Both the position numbers and the translations under genes were made by a program. This document shows positions 28,332-39,484 of a stretch of 64,000 bases of DNA, one piece after another; positions within the stretch are counted from its first letter, which is position 1; every line of letters starts with the position of its first letter. Origin of the DNA: Sporisorium sorghi (taxonomy: Eukaryota; Basidiomycota; Ustilaginomycetes; Ustilaginales; Ustilaginaceae); assembly GCA_023212695.1 (NCBI GenBank), contig JALCCG010000009.1:1-64000 (forward strand), given 5' to 3'. The notes under the pieces are model-generated. The model worked only from the letters and a program-made list of their open reading frames with translations. It was not told the DNA's origin and made no database searches.

Positions 28332-30731
28332 ATGTCAGGGCCCAACCCGCCAGCAGCTGGGAGCAGCCGCCTGCCCGCCGTCCACGATGCAAAAGCCACT
28401 TGGGAATTCCTCGAACCCGGCATCGATCTCATGATGACTCGCCTCAAGGAAGGCATGACCTACCCGCGCTACATGGAGCTCTACACGGTCGCTTACAACC
28501 ATTTCACCTCGTCTTCCTTGGCATCCTCGATTGCTGCGCTCGGCCGTTCCGCTGGTCCATTTGGCTCCAAAGGAACTAATCTCGTCGGTGCAGAGCTTTA
28601 CAACCACTTGACTGCGTACTTCCGCACACATCTCGAGCAAATTCGTACCGGCTCAGACGGTCTCTCCGAAGAACCCCTGCTGCGCTACTACGCCACAGAG
28701 TGGGACCGCTACACTACAGGCGCCAATTTTGTCCACCGTCTCTTTGCCTACCTCAACCGTCACTGGGTCAAGCGCGAAAAGGACGAGGGCCGCAAGTACG
28801 TCTACACGGTCTACATCTTGGCGCTGGTGCAGTGGAAGGAGCACATGTTTCGCTACGTCCAGCAGAAGGGCCGTCTGGTGCAGGCTCTGCTCAAGCAGAT
28901 CGAAAAGCAGCGAAACGGCGAAGTCATCGAGGCGTCGCTCGTCAAGAAGGTGGTCGACTCGTTGGTGTCGCTCGGCCTCGACGAGGCTGATACCAACCGT
29001 CAGAACCTCGATGTGTACCGCCAAGAGTTTGAGAAGCCCTTCATCGAAGCGACGGAGGTCTACTACACTGCCGAGTCGGACGCGTTCGTATCGCAAAACA
29101 CCGCCACCGATTACATGAAGAAGGCCGAAACCAGGCTTAAGGAGGAGGAGGACCGTGTCGAGCTCTACCTCCACGCCTCGACACGCACCAAGCTCGTCCC
29201 CACGTGCGACAATGTGCTGGTACGGCGCCACTCGACCATGCTGTGGGACGAGTTCCAGCAGCTTTTGGATTTGCAACAGGCCGACGATCTCTTCCGCATC
29301 TATACCCTCCTCTCGCGCATCCCCGAAGGTCTGGAGCCGCTGCGACAAAAGTTCGAGGCGCATGTCAAGCGCGTCGGTCTCGATGCCGTCGAAAAGGTGA
29401 TTGGCGGAGACGGTGGTGCGGCTACGAACGGTGCCTCCGCAGCAGGAGCAGCAGCGTCGTCGTCCTCGGCCGCCACAGCTCCTGCTTCTGCTGCGAGCGA
29501 CTCGCTCGATCCTGGCGCCTATGTTTCGGCACTGCTCGATGCACACCGCAGCAACCTCAACACAGTCAACGTCGCCTTCCGAGGCGAAGCAGGTTTCCTC
29601 GCCGCGCTCGACAAGGCCTGCCGTGACTTTGTCAATCGCAACAAGGCGACGGGCACATCAACCTCCAAATCGCCCGAGCTGCTCGCCAAGCACACGGACG
29701 CGCTGCTCAAGAAATCCAACAAGACGTCTGCCGAGAACTCGCTTGAAGAGGCGCTTTCCGACGTCATGGTGGTTTTCAAGTACATCGAGGACAAGGACGT
29801 CTTCCAGAAGTTCTACTCCAAGATGCTGGCCAAGCGTCTGGTCAACTTTGCCTCTGCGTCGGACGATGCGGAAGCCAACATGATCTCGAGGTTGAAGGAG
29901 GCGTGTGGCTTCGAGTACACGGCCAAGCTGGCGAGGATGTTCACCGATATGGGGTTGAGCAAGGAGCTCAACGACAACTTCAAGGAGACCATGGCCAAGA
30001 ATCACGACAAGGCCGAGCTGGATATCGACTTTTACGCGCTCGTGCTAGCCAACGGCTTCTGGCCGCTGCAGGCGCCCACGACCGAGTTTTCGATCCCCAC
30101 GGAACTGCTGCCGACGTACGAGCGCTTCCAGCGGCACTACTCGGCCAAGCACTCGGGGCGCAAGCTCACGTGGCTGTGGCAGCTGAGCAAGAACGAGGTC
30201 AAGGCCAACTACTTGCAGCAGAAGCTGCAGTTTCAGACGTCGACGTTCCAGACGGCGGTGCTGCTGCAGTTCAACGCCAACGAAGCGCTGACGCGCGCGC
30301 AGCTGCAGCAGGCGACGGGCTTGAACGACGCGACGATCAAGCCGGTGCTCGCGATGCTGTCCAAAGCCAAAGTGTTGCAGACGTCATCGTCGGATGAGGA
30401 AGCGTACGAGCTCAATGCGGGCTTCAAGTCGAAGAAGCTCCGCGTTAACTTGAATCTGCCGATCAAGTCCGAGCAGAAGGTCGAGTCGAACGACGTGCTC
30501 AAGACAGTGGATGAAGACCGCAGGCTGCTCCTCCAAGCGACGATCGTGAGGATCATGAAGAGCCGCAAGCAGCTCAAGCACCAGGTGCTCATCCAGGAGA
30601 CCGTCGCGCAGGTCTCGGGCAGGTTTACGCCCAGAATCCCGGATATCAAGAAGGCGATCGACCAGCTGATCGACAAGGAGTACCTCGAGCGCGTCGAGGG
30701 GCAGAAGGACATGTATTCGTACCTCGCCTAG
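28332..30731 (+). CDS. CUL1: cullin-1, SCF ubiquitin ligase scaffold
   Basis: A single exon of 799 residues. The N-terminal cullin repeat carries the CUL1-type YMELYTVAYNHFTSS motif that contacts Skp1. The cullin homology domain (about residues 415-650) includes the KYIEDKDVFQKFYSKMLAKRLV block. The C-terminal winged-helix/Nedd8 domain has IVRIMKSRKQLKHQ with Lys743 at the position of the neddylation lysine, and the protein ends DKEYLERVEGQKDMYSYLA, the usual cullin terminus. An Ala/Ser-rich, probably disordered insertion (about residues 358-395) separates the N-terminal helical repeats from the following region. The protein would join Rbx1 at its C-terminus and Skp1/F-box proteins at its N-terminus. 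All key residues are intact and length fits the family. Confidence 0.95.
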   Translation: MSGPNPPAAGSSRLPAVHDAKATWEFLEPGIDLMMTRLKEGMTYPRYMELYTVAYNHFTSSSLASSIAALGRSAGPFGSKGTNLVGAELYNHLTAYFRTHLEQIRTGSDGLSEEPLLRYYATEWDRYTTGANFVHRLFAYLNRHWVKREKDEGRKYVYTVYILALVQWKEHMFRYVQQKGRLVQALLKQIEKQRNGEVIEASLVKKVVDSLVSLGLDEADTNRQNLDVYRQEFEKPFIEATEVYYTAESDAFVSQNTATDYMKKAETRLKEEEDRVELYLHASTRTKLVPTCDNVLVRRHSTMLWDEFQQLLDLQQADDLFRIYTLLSRIPEGLEPLRQKFEAHVKRVGLDAVEKVIGGDGGAATNGASAAGAAASSSSAATAPASAASDSLDPGAYVSALLDAHRSNLNTVNVAFRGEAGFLAALDKACRDFVNRNKATGTSTSKSPELLAKHTDALLKKSNKTSAENSLEEALSDVMVVFKYIEDKDVFQKFYSKMLAKRLVNFASASDDAEANMISRLKEACGFEYTAKLARMFTDMGLSKELNDNFKETMAKNHDKAELDIDFYALVLANGFWPLQAPTTEFSIPTELLPTYERFQRHYSAKHSGRKLTWLWQLSKNEVKANYLQQKLQFQTSTFQTAVLLQFNANEALTRAQLQQATGLNDATIKPVLAMLSKAKVLQTSSSDEEAYELNAGFKSKKLRVNLNLPIKSEQKVESNDVLKTVDEDRRLLLQATIVRIMKSRKQLKHQVLIQETVAQVSGRFTPRIPDIKKAIDQLIDKEYLERVEGQKDMYSYLA

Positions 30732-31191
30732 CTGCTTCAGCCAGAAATCGATTTCAATGGCGAGATTGCGGCGCCTGATGCGCTGTGTGTGTGAGAGTGT
30801 GGGTGGATGAAGGACGGTTCACAGCTCTTTCGCACGCAATTGAGAGGAAATGTGTTGCATTGCACAGCCGGCTTCTGGCTACAGTCTGAGAGCGCACTAT
30901 GGGCTCGCGCAACGTGCTGAAGCCACGTCTTCAGAGTGCTCCTGCCGGCGTTGGAACAGTCCCTCACTCGCTGCATCCAGCAAGCTTTGGGCAAAGGACA
31001 GAGACGCACTCTTGATCCGCACCAGGTTCCTCTACGCTGACCACGGAGCGGGAGAGCCAAGGCCGTTGGAGGGAGGCGTCGCCCATGCAGGTGTCTGACG
31101 TACCCTCACTTCCACGGTGCCAGCAATACCGGATCTAACCTACCTTTTGACCCCTGAGCCCTTCGGCTCTTGATGAGGTTCTGTTGGACGT
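30732..31191. other. intergenic between convergent cullin and Red1-like genes
   Basis: 460 bp with no clear gene. If the last exon of the Red1-like gene used a different acceptor (see that entry), coding sequence could reach into about 30985-31190 on the minus strand. Confidence 0.5.
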
Positions 31192-34100
31192 TCACGTGCC
31201 TTGTTCGAACTCTATCCGCACAGAAGGCGTCAGAGCGGTCAGATAGGCACTACAGCTACTTACAGCACGCGCGGGTGCTTACCTCGAACGTGCCGCTGCG
31301 AGCAGCTCTCCTCGCTGCACTCCCCGCCATCCGCTTCGCGAGGACACCATTTCACCGACGTCCTCTCGTCGCCGCTGCTTGAGCTGGACATAGTAGATGC
31401 AACGGCGAACCCCAACGAAGGCGGAAGGTAGGATCGCACTTTGGATGCCACCTGCTCTCGCGGATCCCACAGAGGAGAAAGAAAAGGTGAAGAGGTCAGA
31501 AGGGCGGAGGAGGAGAATAGAGTGATGAGAAAAGAGAAAGGGTGAGCGCTGTCGTCAGGCTACACGGATCAGCAATAGACCTACGCTTTGGAACAGACTC
31601 GGAACCAGGGGTCGGTATCGCGATACGACCGACGGCAGAGGTGGGACCTGGTGTCCGAGTCGAAGGGCGAAAAGAGAAGGGTGTGCGTCAATGCTCTCGA
31701 ACTTTACGGCTGAGAAGGACGAAAGGTCACTCACCTTCTTTCGTTCTCCTAGCTCGTTTGCCTTCGTGTCTTTTACTGAAATGCTGCTGCTGCCCGCTGC
31801 GACGTTCAAGTTCCCTTGCTTTGACGCTACTGCAGTGTCTTCTGACTTTTCGTCCTCGATACCGCTGTCCGTTTGCGTGACGGCAGTCTCGGCCAGGCCT
31901 GCATTTGCATTCTTGCGTTTACTCGCAAGCAACGCGAGCAAATTCTCTCGCTGCTTCTGCAAGGCCGGGTCGAGCCTCATACCGCTCACGCTGCTGGTCG
32001 AGACAGCTGGTTGCTGTGCATTCGGCTCTTTGCTCAGCGGTGCCTTAGCAGTCGCATTTACTGAGCCGTTCCCAACTTGCACTGGCAGCGTGGCCACTTC
32101 GCCATGCTCAGCCGGCATCGAAGATGATGCTGAACCGGAGACTCGGACCTGCGAATCGAAACCGGTCGCAAGATAGCGCGATGGCATTGGAGAGACTGAC
32201 GGCGACGGAGTTCCAGCCTGCTGCTTGGACTTGCGCTCTTCCATCATCTGAATCTTGCGCATCAGCTGCTTGATTTCGAGCTCTTTGCGCAGCAGCTCTT
32301 CGCGCGACGGCGTCGATGATCCCAAAGATGCAGCAGCGCCCGAAACAGCTGCGACCTGCGCCAACAGGGTCTCCTTCGAGACACTGCCACCAGGCGTCGA
32401 AATGTTGGAAGCCTCGATCGCCTTTGCTGTGCCATCTTGCTGTGGCGTAAGAGCCCTTCCGACGGGTTTGAGACCATTGAGAGCGCAAAAGCTGTCGTAG
32501 TGCTCGGTCGCCGTCTTCTGTCGTAGCAGCAAGACGTCTCGCATATCCACATCGAGCTGCGCAGACTTCCACCCGGTCGCTTTTTCGAGTGCGTCCACTT
32601 CATCCTCTTCTGAATCGTCGTCCGACAGATCGACGACCGTATTGAGGCCGGAAGGGACGTCGACGAACCGAGTCGGACGCACCATCACCGGAGAGTATTC
32701 GGCTGCGTCGAAGTCGGCGGCTACCGGTCGACGACGACGAGGAACTGCATCGGTCAGACGAGAAGCTCCTGCCACCGACTCGGCCAGGTCTGGTAGATCC
32801 GGAACCGGCGCGTAGAGGTCCACCTCTCCTGACGGCGTCTCCGCCGCGCGACTGAACGTGTCCGCGTATGAGATCCTCTGCCGACGGACCGGATTTGTTG
32901 CAGTGACATTCGCGCCTCCGGCTAGATCAGCTGTCGTAGAGTCTTCCTCATGGTCCACCGCGTCTACATCACGATATGATCGCTTTCGTGAGGACGAGGG
33001 ACCTGGCCCGGAAGGCGCGTCTTCGTCTGGCGCTGCAGCGCGCGTGTCGTAAGAAGGTCGCATCAGGCTGCGAATCGACTCGCCAATCTGCGAGAGCAGC
33101 GTGTCGGCTTCGCCCGAAGTGGCAGTGCGATCAAAGACACTGGGTGCTGCCGATGGCGGAGCTGGAGCTGGAACAGCTGAAGAAGCAGTGGAGCTCGCCG
33201 CTGCTGCTGCTGATGACGCCGCGGCGACCTTGGCCAGTCGCGATGCTAGCACTTTCCTTCGCAATTCTTCCAACGGCGTCAAGGCGATGCCTTGCTCTTG
33301 CTTGGCCAGCAACTCGTCCTCTGCTGGTGTTGTCGAGCCTTGCTCCTTGTCGGCTCCATTGGATGCACGTGTCGCTGGCTGCGTCGGCGTGCCATCTGCC
33401 TCTGTTCGTGCATGACCTTGCGCTGAAATGCCCAGCTCGACACAGCAGGCCTCGATCATATGCAAAGGCACGCCTCTCTCCGTCAAACGCTGCGGAGGCA
33501 CGCCGCGCGCTTGCAATTCTCGGATCATGGCCAGGGCCTGCGCCTTGCCGTCTTCGATCCAATCGACGTTCCCGTCGTTCGCGAAGGGGGCCACATCTGC
33601 GGAGGAAGACGAGGCGAAGTCGTGCGAGACGTAGTTCGCAGCGTGGGCGGCAGAACGAGCGGCTTGCTGCTTCTCGCGCTTCCTGAGCTTCTTCTCCTTC
33701 TTCCTTTGCTGCTTGAGCAGTCTCCTTTCGTGAAATTGGTTCGTCTGAGGGTGATGACCCATCGCGTAGGACGACTCAACGTTGGGTGGATAGAAACCCG
33801 GATAAGAGGACGTGGTTGGTGGATAGGCTGGGTATAGATAGTCGTGAGATGGACCTCCGTATGCAAGTGGATGGTAGGGAGCTTGCGGATCGTAGGGAGC
33901 GTCGTAAGCTGCAGACATTGCTTCAAAATCACTCTGCTGCGCGTACCCGTGTTCCGTGGATGCATACAAGCCTTGAGGAGCGGAAGGATCGTAGTAAAGT
34001 TCGGACTCGGCCGGCAAGGGTGGTGGCGCAGGTGGGTGCAGACCGGGGCGAAACTCTGGAGCGCTCGGATCATACGCAAAGTGGGCGGAAGGATGCTGGT

Positions 34101-34572
34101 CAGAGTTTGGCGGAAGAAGCGGCGGTGGATAGGTGGGAGGCGGTGGATGTTGAGGTGGTCCGCTGAGCCACGGATCTGCATGCGATGAAGTGGCCACGTT
34201 GGCCCCACCGAGGCTGGCTTCCAGAGGATGAAAGCTTGCAACGTGGTGGCGATTCGGTGAAGACGGTCCCGCCACCGCATTTGAAACGTGAGCGTTGTGC
34301 ACACTGCCGCCGTAGTCGAGATCCTGAGACGCATTCAAAGCTTTGTCTCCAGCAGAGGAGGTGCTTGCTGGCGGTACAATCGCATCGAAATCATCGGTAT
34401 CGTAGGCCAAGAGCTTTCGTCCCCGACCAGCGGCGGAAGGAGGAACAGGCGCGGTGGCAGCATCTGCATCGTTGCTGCGCAGCTCTTGCGCTTGGCTTCC
34501 CGAAGGCGTGTCGGCACTGCCATAGTCCAGCTCGACCACCTCGGACAGTGGAGGCGGTGCTGATCGACGCAT
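31192..34572 (-). CDS. Red1/ZFC3H1-like nuclear RNA-surveillance scaffold (four-exon model)
   Basis: Proposed complement of join(31192-31211, 31283-31451, 31585-31647, 31735-34572); about 1,029 residues. The main exon starts MRRSAPPPLSEVVELDYG, has Pro/Tyr-rich low complexity, and a helical segment RKELEIKQLMRKIQMMEE. Its 3' end has a clear GTGAGT donor. Removing introns of 87, 133 and 71 bp yields SRYRPLVPSLFQS, then KVRSYLP, then CPREADGGECSEESCSQRH, a C-x8-C-x4-C-x3-H finger of the kind known as zf-C3H1 in S. pombe Red1 and human ZFC3H1. Those proteins scaffold the MTREC/PAXT complex that feeds RNAs to the nuclear exosome. The first three exons join in phase. The last exon (20 nt, ending after HVREFEQGT) is the least certain: an acceptor 2 nt downstream would give a longer, different tail. 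Family call is from motif recognition only. Confidence 0.62.
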
Positions 34573-34940
34573 TGCGCAGATGAGCTGAGCCAAGCTAAAG
34601 CCTGTTTGGACGAGATGAAAGGTGATGAAGCTTGCGTGCCATTCGTGTTGGGCGTCCGTGTGATTGAGGAAAGGAAGAAAGGAAGGTTAAAGCCATGTTG
34701 CATTTTCACATCCATCAAGTCACGGTGGGGTGTGTTTCTTCCCAAAGATCAGAGCGCCTTGCACGCATGGCCATTTTTCAAACTTCAAATTTGTTAGATC
34801 CATCCGAGCGGCCGCCGCTCATCGTCTTCCTCCTCATCAACAGCAAACCACAAACACCACTCAGCTTCCATTCTCAACGCCAGAAGGAACGACAAAAGGG
34901 GTGCGAAGGACATGCGATGCGATTTCAGATGTGAAACAAC
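34573..34940. other. intergenic: Red1-like promoter and RAD50 3' flank
   Basis: 368 bp between two minus-strand genes. I see no supported gene. It includes a TTTAG/CTTGG context just upstream of the Red1-like start that could be a leader-intron acceptor. Confidence 0.5.
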
Positions 34941-37900
34941 TCAAGTGTTGCGGATGCGCTCCCGCTCAATGATGCTCTTCTGATGCACATCACGACTGAC
35001 CCTCCAGTAGTACTCGAGCACATCGTTCTGCCCGAGCAGCGTCAAGAACTCCTCGTCGTGCGTGATCACAATCAGCTGCAGCTGGCTGTTCTCGGCCCTC
35101 TCCTTGATCAAATCCGCCAAGCTCCTCGCCAGCGCCTCGATGTTGTCCTTGTCCAAGTTGGTCGTCGGCTCGTCGAGCGCCAGGATCCCACAATTGCTGC
35201 CGAACGACTCTGCCAGCGCGAGTCTGATGATGATCGAAGCCAGAACCTTTTGTCCGGCCGAGCAGCGTCCGCGCATGTCCATCTCGACCGTGTCCTTGAC
35301 CATGCACACGCGGTAGTTGTACGACCGGTTGCCGCGTGCGCCTTCGTTGTCCGACTTGATCAGGATCGTGTCGATGTCCGTGCCCTGGTAAGTCTTCTGC
35401 CATAGATAGCGGATGATGTCGTTGATCTCTTCCATCTTGATTGCGTGGTAGCGCATGATGGCGTTCTCGAGCGCCTTGGCGTACTTCTCCAGGTCATTGT
35501 TGGCCATTTCGGACGTTTTCACCTCGATCAGCTTGCACTTGTAGTTCTGATGGACACCCTTGAACTCGTCCCGCAGCTCCAGCTCGCGACCCTTGATCTG
35601 CGATCGCAGCGACGCAAGCTCTCCGCTGAGATGAGAGGCTTCGCCGTTGAGCCTGTTTTCCTCCTCCTTGGCTTCGGTGTACTTGTCAGCGAAGTGCTTT
35701 CGGCTGCGCTGCGCCTGCTCGAGGTCCAACGAGTTGATCTCCTCTTCGATCTTGGCCACATCCTTGGCCAGCTGACGGTAGCGAATGTTGTCGAGGATGT
35801 TGCGCTCAGTCGCCTGGGACTGGTTGAGCTCCTTCTGCAGCTCAGCCACCTTGTCAGTGAGTTCCTTGACCTCTCGATGAATGGCCTGCATTTTGTCCAC
35901 GAGCTCCTGAATGGCCTCCTCGCAATCCTGGAGTCGCTGATCACCACGCTGCTGGATGTAGGCGTTGACCGCAGCATTGAGCTCGCGGATCTGCTTTGCC
36001 CACCCTTCGAGCTTGTCAGCTCGCGCTTTGAGCTTGCTCTCCGACTCGCTTGCCTCGGCTTTGAACGCTTCGAGCTCGTCCTTGGCACGACGGATGGGCC
36101 CATTGGAGCTCTCGATCTCGGCGTCGAGACTCTTGATGCGCTTCTGCTGCTCTTCCAGGTCGACAGTCATCTCTTGCAGCTGCTGCTCGACCGACGCTTT
36201 CTTGGCATACTCTTGCTTCTTTGTGATCACCGCCACCTCGGCTCGGTGTGCATCGCGCTCCAGGCTGTTGATGAGCGTACGCTTGGTCTCGCGGTCCTGC
36301 TGCAACACATTGAGCTCGCGCTTGAGCACCTTGATGGACGCGGCAAGCTGGTCGATCTCGGCCTGCACTTGCTCGCCCGTCTGCGTCGAGCCGGTGCTGG
36401 CGAGATCGCCCTGCAAATTCTGCACTTCAGCATCGAGGTCGTTGGCCTCAGAGAGCAGTCGCGCAATGTCGTTGCCGACACGACGCAGTGCTTGAAGCTC
36501 CTTGAGCCCGGCTTGCAACTTGGCTACTTCGGCAGACGAAGCTTCAGCCGCCTCGGCGGCCACTTTGAGCTCCGCCTCTTTGGTCGAGATGGTCTTTTGA
36601 AGCTCGACAATCTCGACGTCTTGAATCGCTTTGCGCTGCGCATCCTTGGCAAGCGCAGTCTGGCACTCGGCGTTGCGCTCCGTCCAAGCGTCGATATCGG
36701 CCTTGAGCGTCTTTTTCTTCTGCGCCGTGTTGCTTGAGCTGAGCGTGCTCGAGACATGCTTTTCGATCGCCTCGTACTCGCTCGGACTGACGCCTCTGTT
36801 GCATGCGAAACAGTGCCCTTTGCCCTTGGCCTCTCTGAGAACGCGACGGAGGAACGAGTCGAGCGAGTCGATGGATGCGTACTCGTCCTTGGCAGCGGCA
36901 ATCTCTTCGGCGCAGATCTTGACCGCCTCTTCGGCATCGTCAAAGTCGGGCGACAGGATGGCCTGGATGGCGCGCTGCAGCTCTGCCGCCGTGTCCTGCT
37001 TGGACTTGAGCTGCTTGCGGGCAAACGAGAGCGCCGACTCGATCTGCTGCAGCTCCCGATTCTTTTCGGCATTGCTCGCCTCGAGCTCCTCGAGTCGCTT
37101 TTCGTGCTTGGACTGAATGCGTGCGACCTCAACCTCTACCTCGCGTAGCTGCATGTCCGGACGGACACGCTCCGCCAACGCCGCCTTGTGGCGATCGAAC
37201 AATTCCTGCGCATTGTTCCTGCGTGTGGTCGCCTGCTGCATCTTCAGGCCGAGGGATGCTCGTAGTTCGGCATGGCGATTGAGCAGGTTAATCTCCGAGG
37301 TGCGTTCCTCGCGCAGATCGTCCTTCTCGCGAATGTCTGCATTCTTCTTGCGAATCTGCTCCTCGTACCTCGCCTCCTCGAACTCCTTTTGGGCGGCGGT
37401 GGCTTTGGCAGACAGGCTGTCTCGATTGCGCTCGGCTGCCTCGATGTCGGCGCTGCTGAGGGCATAGCCGTCGAGCTCGTCCTGGGCCCTCTTAATTTTC
37501 TCTCGGAGCCTGCGTACCGAGTCTGTGAGCTGCTCGCGAGCATTTTGCTTGGCCCGGAGATCGGCGCGCAAGTTCTGCCATGTGGTGGTGAGATCGTCCT
37601 CTTTCTTTGAGTTGGCCTCGCGCAGACGCGCCAGCTCATCGTCGAGTTTCCGCACCTCGTCCTTAACACGGCCCTCAAAATCGCGGATCTGAGCATCCGT
37701 CAGGCCATCACCGCCAAAGCCCTTGATGCCGAGCTCGTTGCCGATCTGCTTGATGGACGCTTCGCGCTTCTCCTTGGCTTGCAGATGCGCCCGCTTTTCA
37801 GCCTCGAGACCTCCCTTTTCCGAGAGCTTCTTGCGATGTCGCTGCTCTAGCGTCTCGAGCTCGTCTTCCTTCTCGGCCTGGCGCCTCTTGAGCGAGTGGA

Positions 37901-38870
37901 TCTTGGACTGATTCTGATCCAGGTGCGACTGAAACTTTTGCTTGCGCTTCTGCAGATCTTCGTCCGAGTCCTTGATGGGCGTCATGGTGGCTTGCAGTGC
38001 ATCCATGTTCTCCTTGTGAAGCCTCTCCTTCTCCTCGAGCGTCTCTGCACGGCTGACGATCTCGCGGAAGCGTGTAGCCTCATCGTAGAATTTGGAGTTC
38101 TGCACCGTCTTGACGCGGATCTCTTCGTTGAGATCTTCGAGTTTGGCTTCTTTCTGAGCCAAGTCGGCTTGGAGGTGCGTTAGTTTGGTCTTGATAGTAT
38201 CGGCACGATCCTTGTCGACCTTGAGACCTTCGAGCGCCGCTTTGTCGACCTTGAGCTGGTTGGTTCGGTCCTTTCGCAGAGACTTGATGTTGTCGAGTGC
38301 CTTGGTGTATCGGGTGGCTTCGAAGATGTCGTCGAACTTTTTCTTCAAGCTGGCTGGTTCCGAGAGAGGCCAATTGCTGTCTTCCTGGTGGCAGAAGATG
38401 ACATTCTCAAGGATGGACTTGGACACACCGAGCAGTCTCGGAATCTCTTCGTCGAGCTCGGAGCATTTTGTGGAGAGAGTGCCGCGCTTTCCCGTCTTGG
38501 CATCGTCGTCGGCGATCTGGAGCAGACCTTCGAGCGTCTTCATAGTGAGACCGCCGCCCTTCTTGCGCGAGACTTGGAGGTTACGAACACAGTTCATGCG
38601 GACCTTGTTGGCGGCATAGAAGCGAAGCCTGACTTGCGCCTTGACCTCGTTGGAGGTGGCCATCTGTGGGTCGTGCACAAATGCACCGCCTTTGGTGTTG
38701 GGCGGCAAGTCGCCGGTCGTGGCATACTTGAGACACTCGATGATGGTGGTCTTGCCGCTGCCGTTGTAGCCCACGATGACGGTGAGTGGGTGAAAGAATT
38801 GAATGATGTTGATCGACTTGTCGTCAAACGACCGAACGCCACGAATGGCGAGCTTGTCGAGGGAGGCCAT
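34941..38870 (-). CDS. RAD50: DNA double-strand break repair ATPase Rad50
   Basis: A single exon of 1,309 residues. The start MASLDKLAIRGVRSF at 38870 matches the family. Sequence further upstream in frame lacks an ATG. Walker A is GYNGSGKTT at residues 34-42, and a Q-loop-like FCHQEDSNWPL follows. Two very long coiled-coil arms flank the zinc hook CFACNR (Cys687, Cys690), which dimerises through one Zn ion. The C-terminal lobe has the ABC signature CSAGQKVLASIIIRLALAE and Walker B GILALDEPTTNLD. Length equals the usual 1,300-1,320. With Mre11 and Nbs1/Xrs2 it forms the MRN complex for end sensing, resection, ATM/Tel1 activation and telomere care. It is divergent from the DHHC gene, with 614 bp between starts. 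Confidence 0.97.
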   Translation of the reverse strand: MASLDKLAIRGVRSFDDKSINIIQFFHPLTVIVGYNGSGKTTIIECLKYATTGDLPPNTKGGAFVHDPQMATSNEVKAQVRLRFYAANKVRMNCVRNLQVSRKKGGGLTMKTLEGLLQIADDDAKTGKRGTLSTKCSELDEEIPRLLGVSKSILENVIFCHQEDSNWPLSEPASLKKKFDDIFEATRYTKALDNIKSLRKDRTNQLKVDKAALEGLKVDKDRADTIKTKLTHLQADLAQKEAKLEDLNEEIRVKTVQNSKFYDEATRFREIVSRAETLEEKERLHKENMDALQATMTPIKDSDEDLQKRKQKFQSHLDQNQSKIHSLKRRQAEKEDELETLEQRHRKKLSEKGGLEAEKRAHLQAKEKREASIKQIGNELGIKGFGGDGLTDAQIRDFEGRVKDEVRKLDDELARLREANSKKEDDLTTTWQNLRADLRAKQNAREQLTDSVRRLREKIKRAQDELDGYALSSADIEAAERNRDSLSAKATAAQKEFEEARYEEQIRKKNADIREKDDLREERTSEINLLNRHAELRASLGLKMQQATTRRNNAQELFDRHKAALAERVRPDMQLREVEVEVARIQSKHEKRLEELEASNAEKNRELQQIESALSFARKQLKSKQDTAAELQRAIQAILSPDFDDAEEAVKICAEEIAAAKDEYASIDSLDSFLRRVLREAKGKGHCFACNRGVSPSEYEAIEKHVSSTLSSSNTAQKKKTLKADIDAWTERNAECQTALAKDAQRKAIQDVEIVELQKTISTKEAELKVAAEAAEASSAEVAKLQAGLKELQALRRVGNDIARLLSEANDLDAEVQNLQGDLASTGSTQTGEQVQAEIDQLAASIKVLKRELNVLQQDRETKRTLINSLERDAHRAEVAVITKKQEYAKKASVEQQLQEMTVDLEEQQKRIKSLDAEIESSNGPIRRAKDELEAFKAEASESESKLKARADKLEGWAKQIRELNAAVNAYIQQRGDQRLQDCEEAIQELVDKMQAIHREVKELTDKVAELQKELNQSQATERNILDNIRYRQLAKDVAKIEEEINSLDLEQAQRSRKHFADKYTEAKEEENRLNGEASHLSGELASLRSQIKGRELELRDEFKGVHQNYKCKLIEVKTSEMANNDLEKYAKALENAIMRYHAIKMEEINDIIRYLWQKTYQGTDIDTILIKSDNEGARGNRSYNYRVCMVKDTVEMDMRGRCSAGQKVLASIIIRLALAESFGSNCGILALDEPTTNLDKDNIEALARSLADLIKERAENSQLQLIVITHDEEFLTLLGQNDVLEYYWRVSRDVHQKSIIERERIRNT

Positions 38871-39484
38871 GATGGGTGCGGATGAGGAGGAGTCTTCAAC
38901 CACAACCTCAAGAGGCCACTTTCATTGACCAGAGATGGCAGTAGAGCCGACTTCTCCAGTGAAAATGTATGCGGTCGCTGTGGTGGCGGACTGGGTGGGA
39001 AGCAGGACGATGTGCTTGGAAGAGAAGGAAGGATGAGCTGCTTGACACGCTGCTGAGTCGACAAGCTTCCGACCCAAAAATCGAAAAAGTGGAGACCAAC
39101 ACTCGTCTCGCTCGCAGCTGCTGCGCCTGCAGGCAAGAATCCAGGGTCTGATGTCACACGCGTCCCTGGACAGAAGGCAGTGCTTTGGCTTTCCATCATC
39201 ATCACCATCATCGGCTGTCATCCGAGCGATACTCGGCTCCTTGCTCACCACGCCATCTCATTCGCAGACAACAATCAGGAAGCGCACACGGATGGACGCC
39301 GAATCGCGGGAAAAGTTCCTCTAATTCGCAGCCACTCACCAAGGCACTTCTCGCGGCTCCAAACGCAAATCCTCTTTCTCTAGGCAAGGGAGCAGATCGG
39401 CTTTGCCGTCGCCACCATCACTAGGCTTGGAAGCAGGCGAGCATCGATCAGTCACTGTCCAGGCTTTCTCGGTCCAACGCCAAA
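38871..39484. promoter_or_regulatory. divergent upstream region of RAD50 and the DHHC gene
   Basis: 614 bp between divergent start codons. There are no recognisable damage-response or other elements that I can support. It contains a short CATCAT/CACCAT stretch around 39196-39215. Confidence 0.45.

Noticed and set aside
31195..31215. Possible tRNA B box (GTTCGAAC context)
   Set aside because: No matching A box, acceptor stem or cloverleaf within tRNA distance; it lies in the 3' part of the Red1-like gene.
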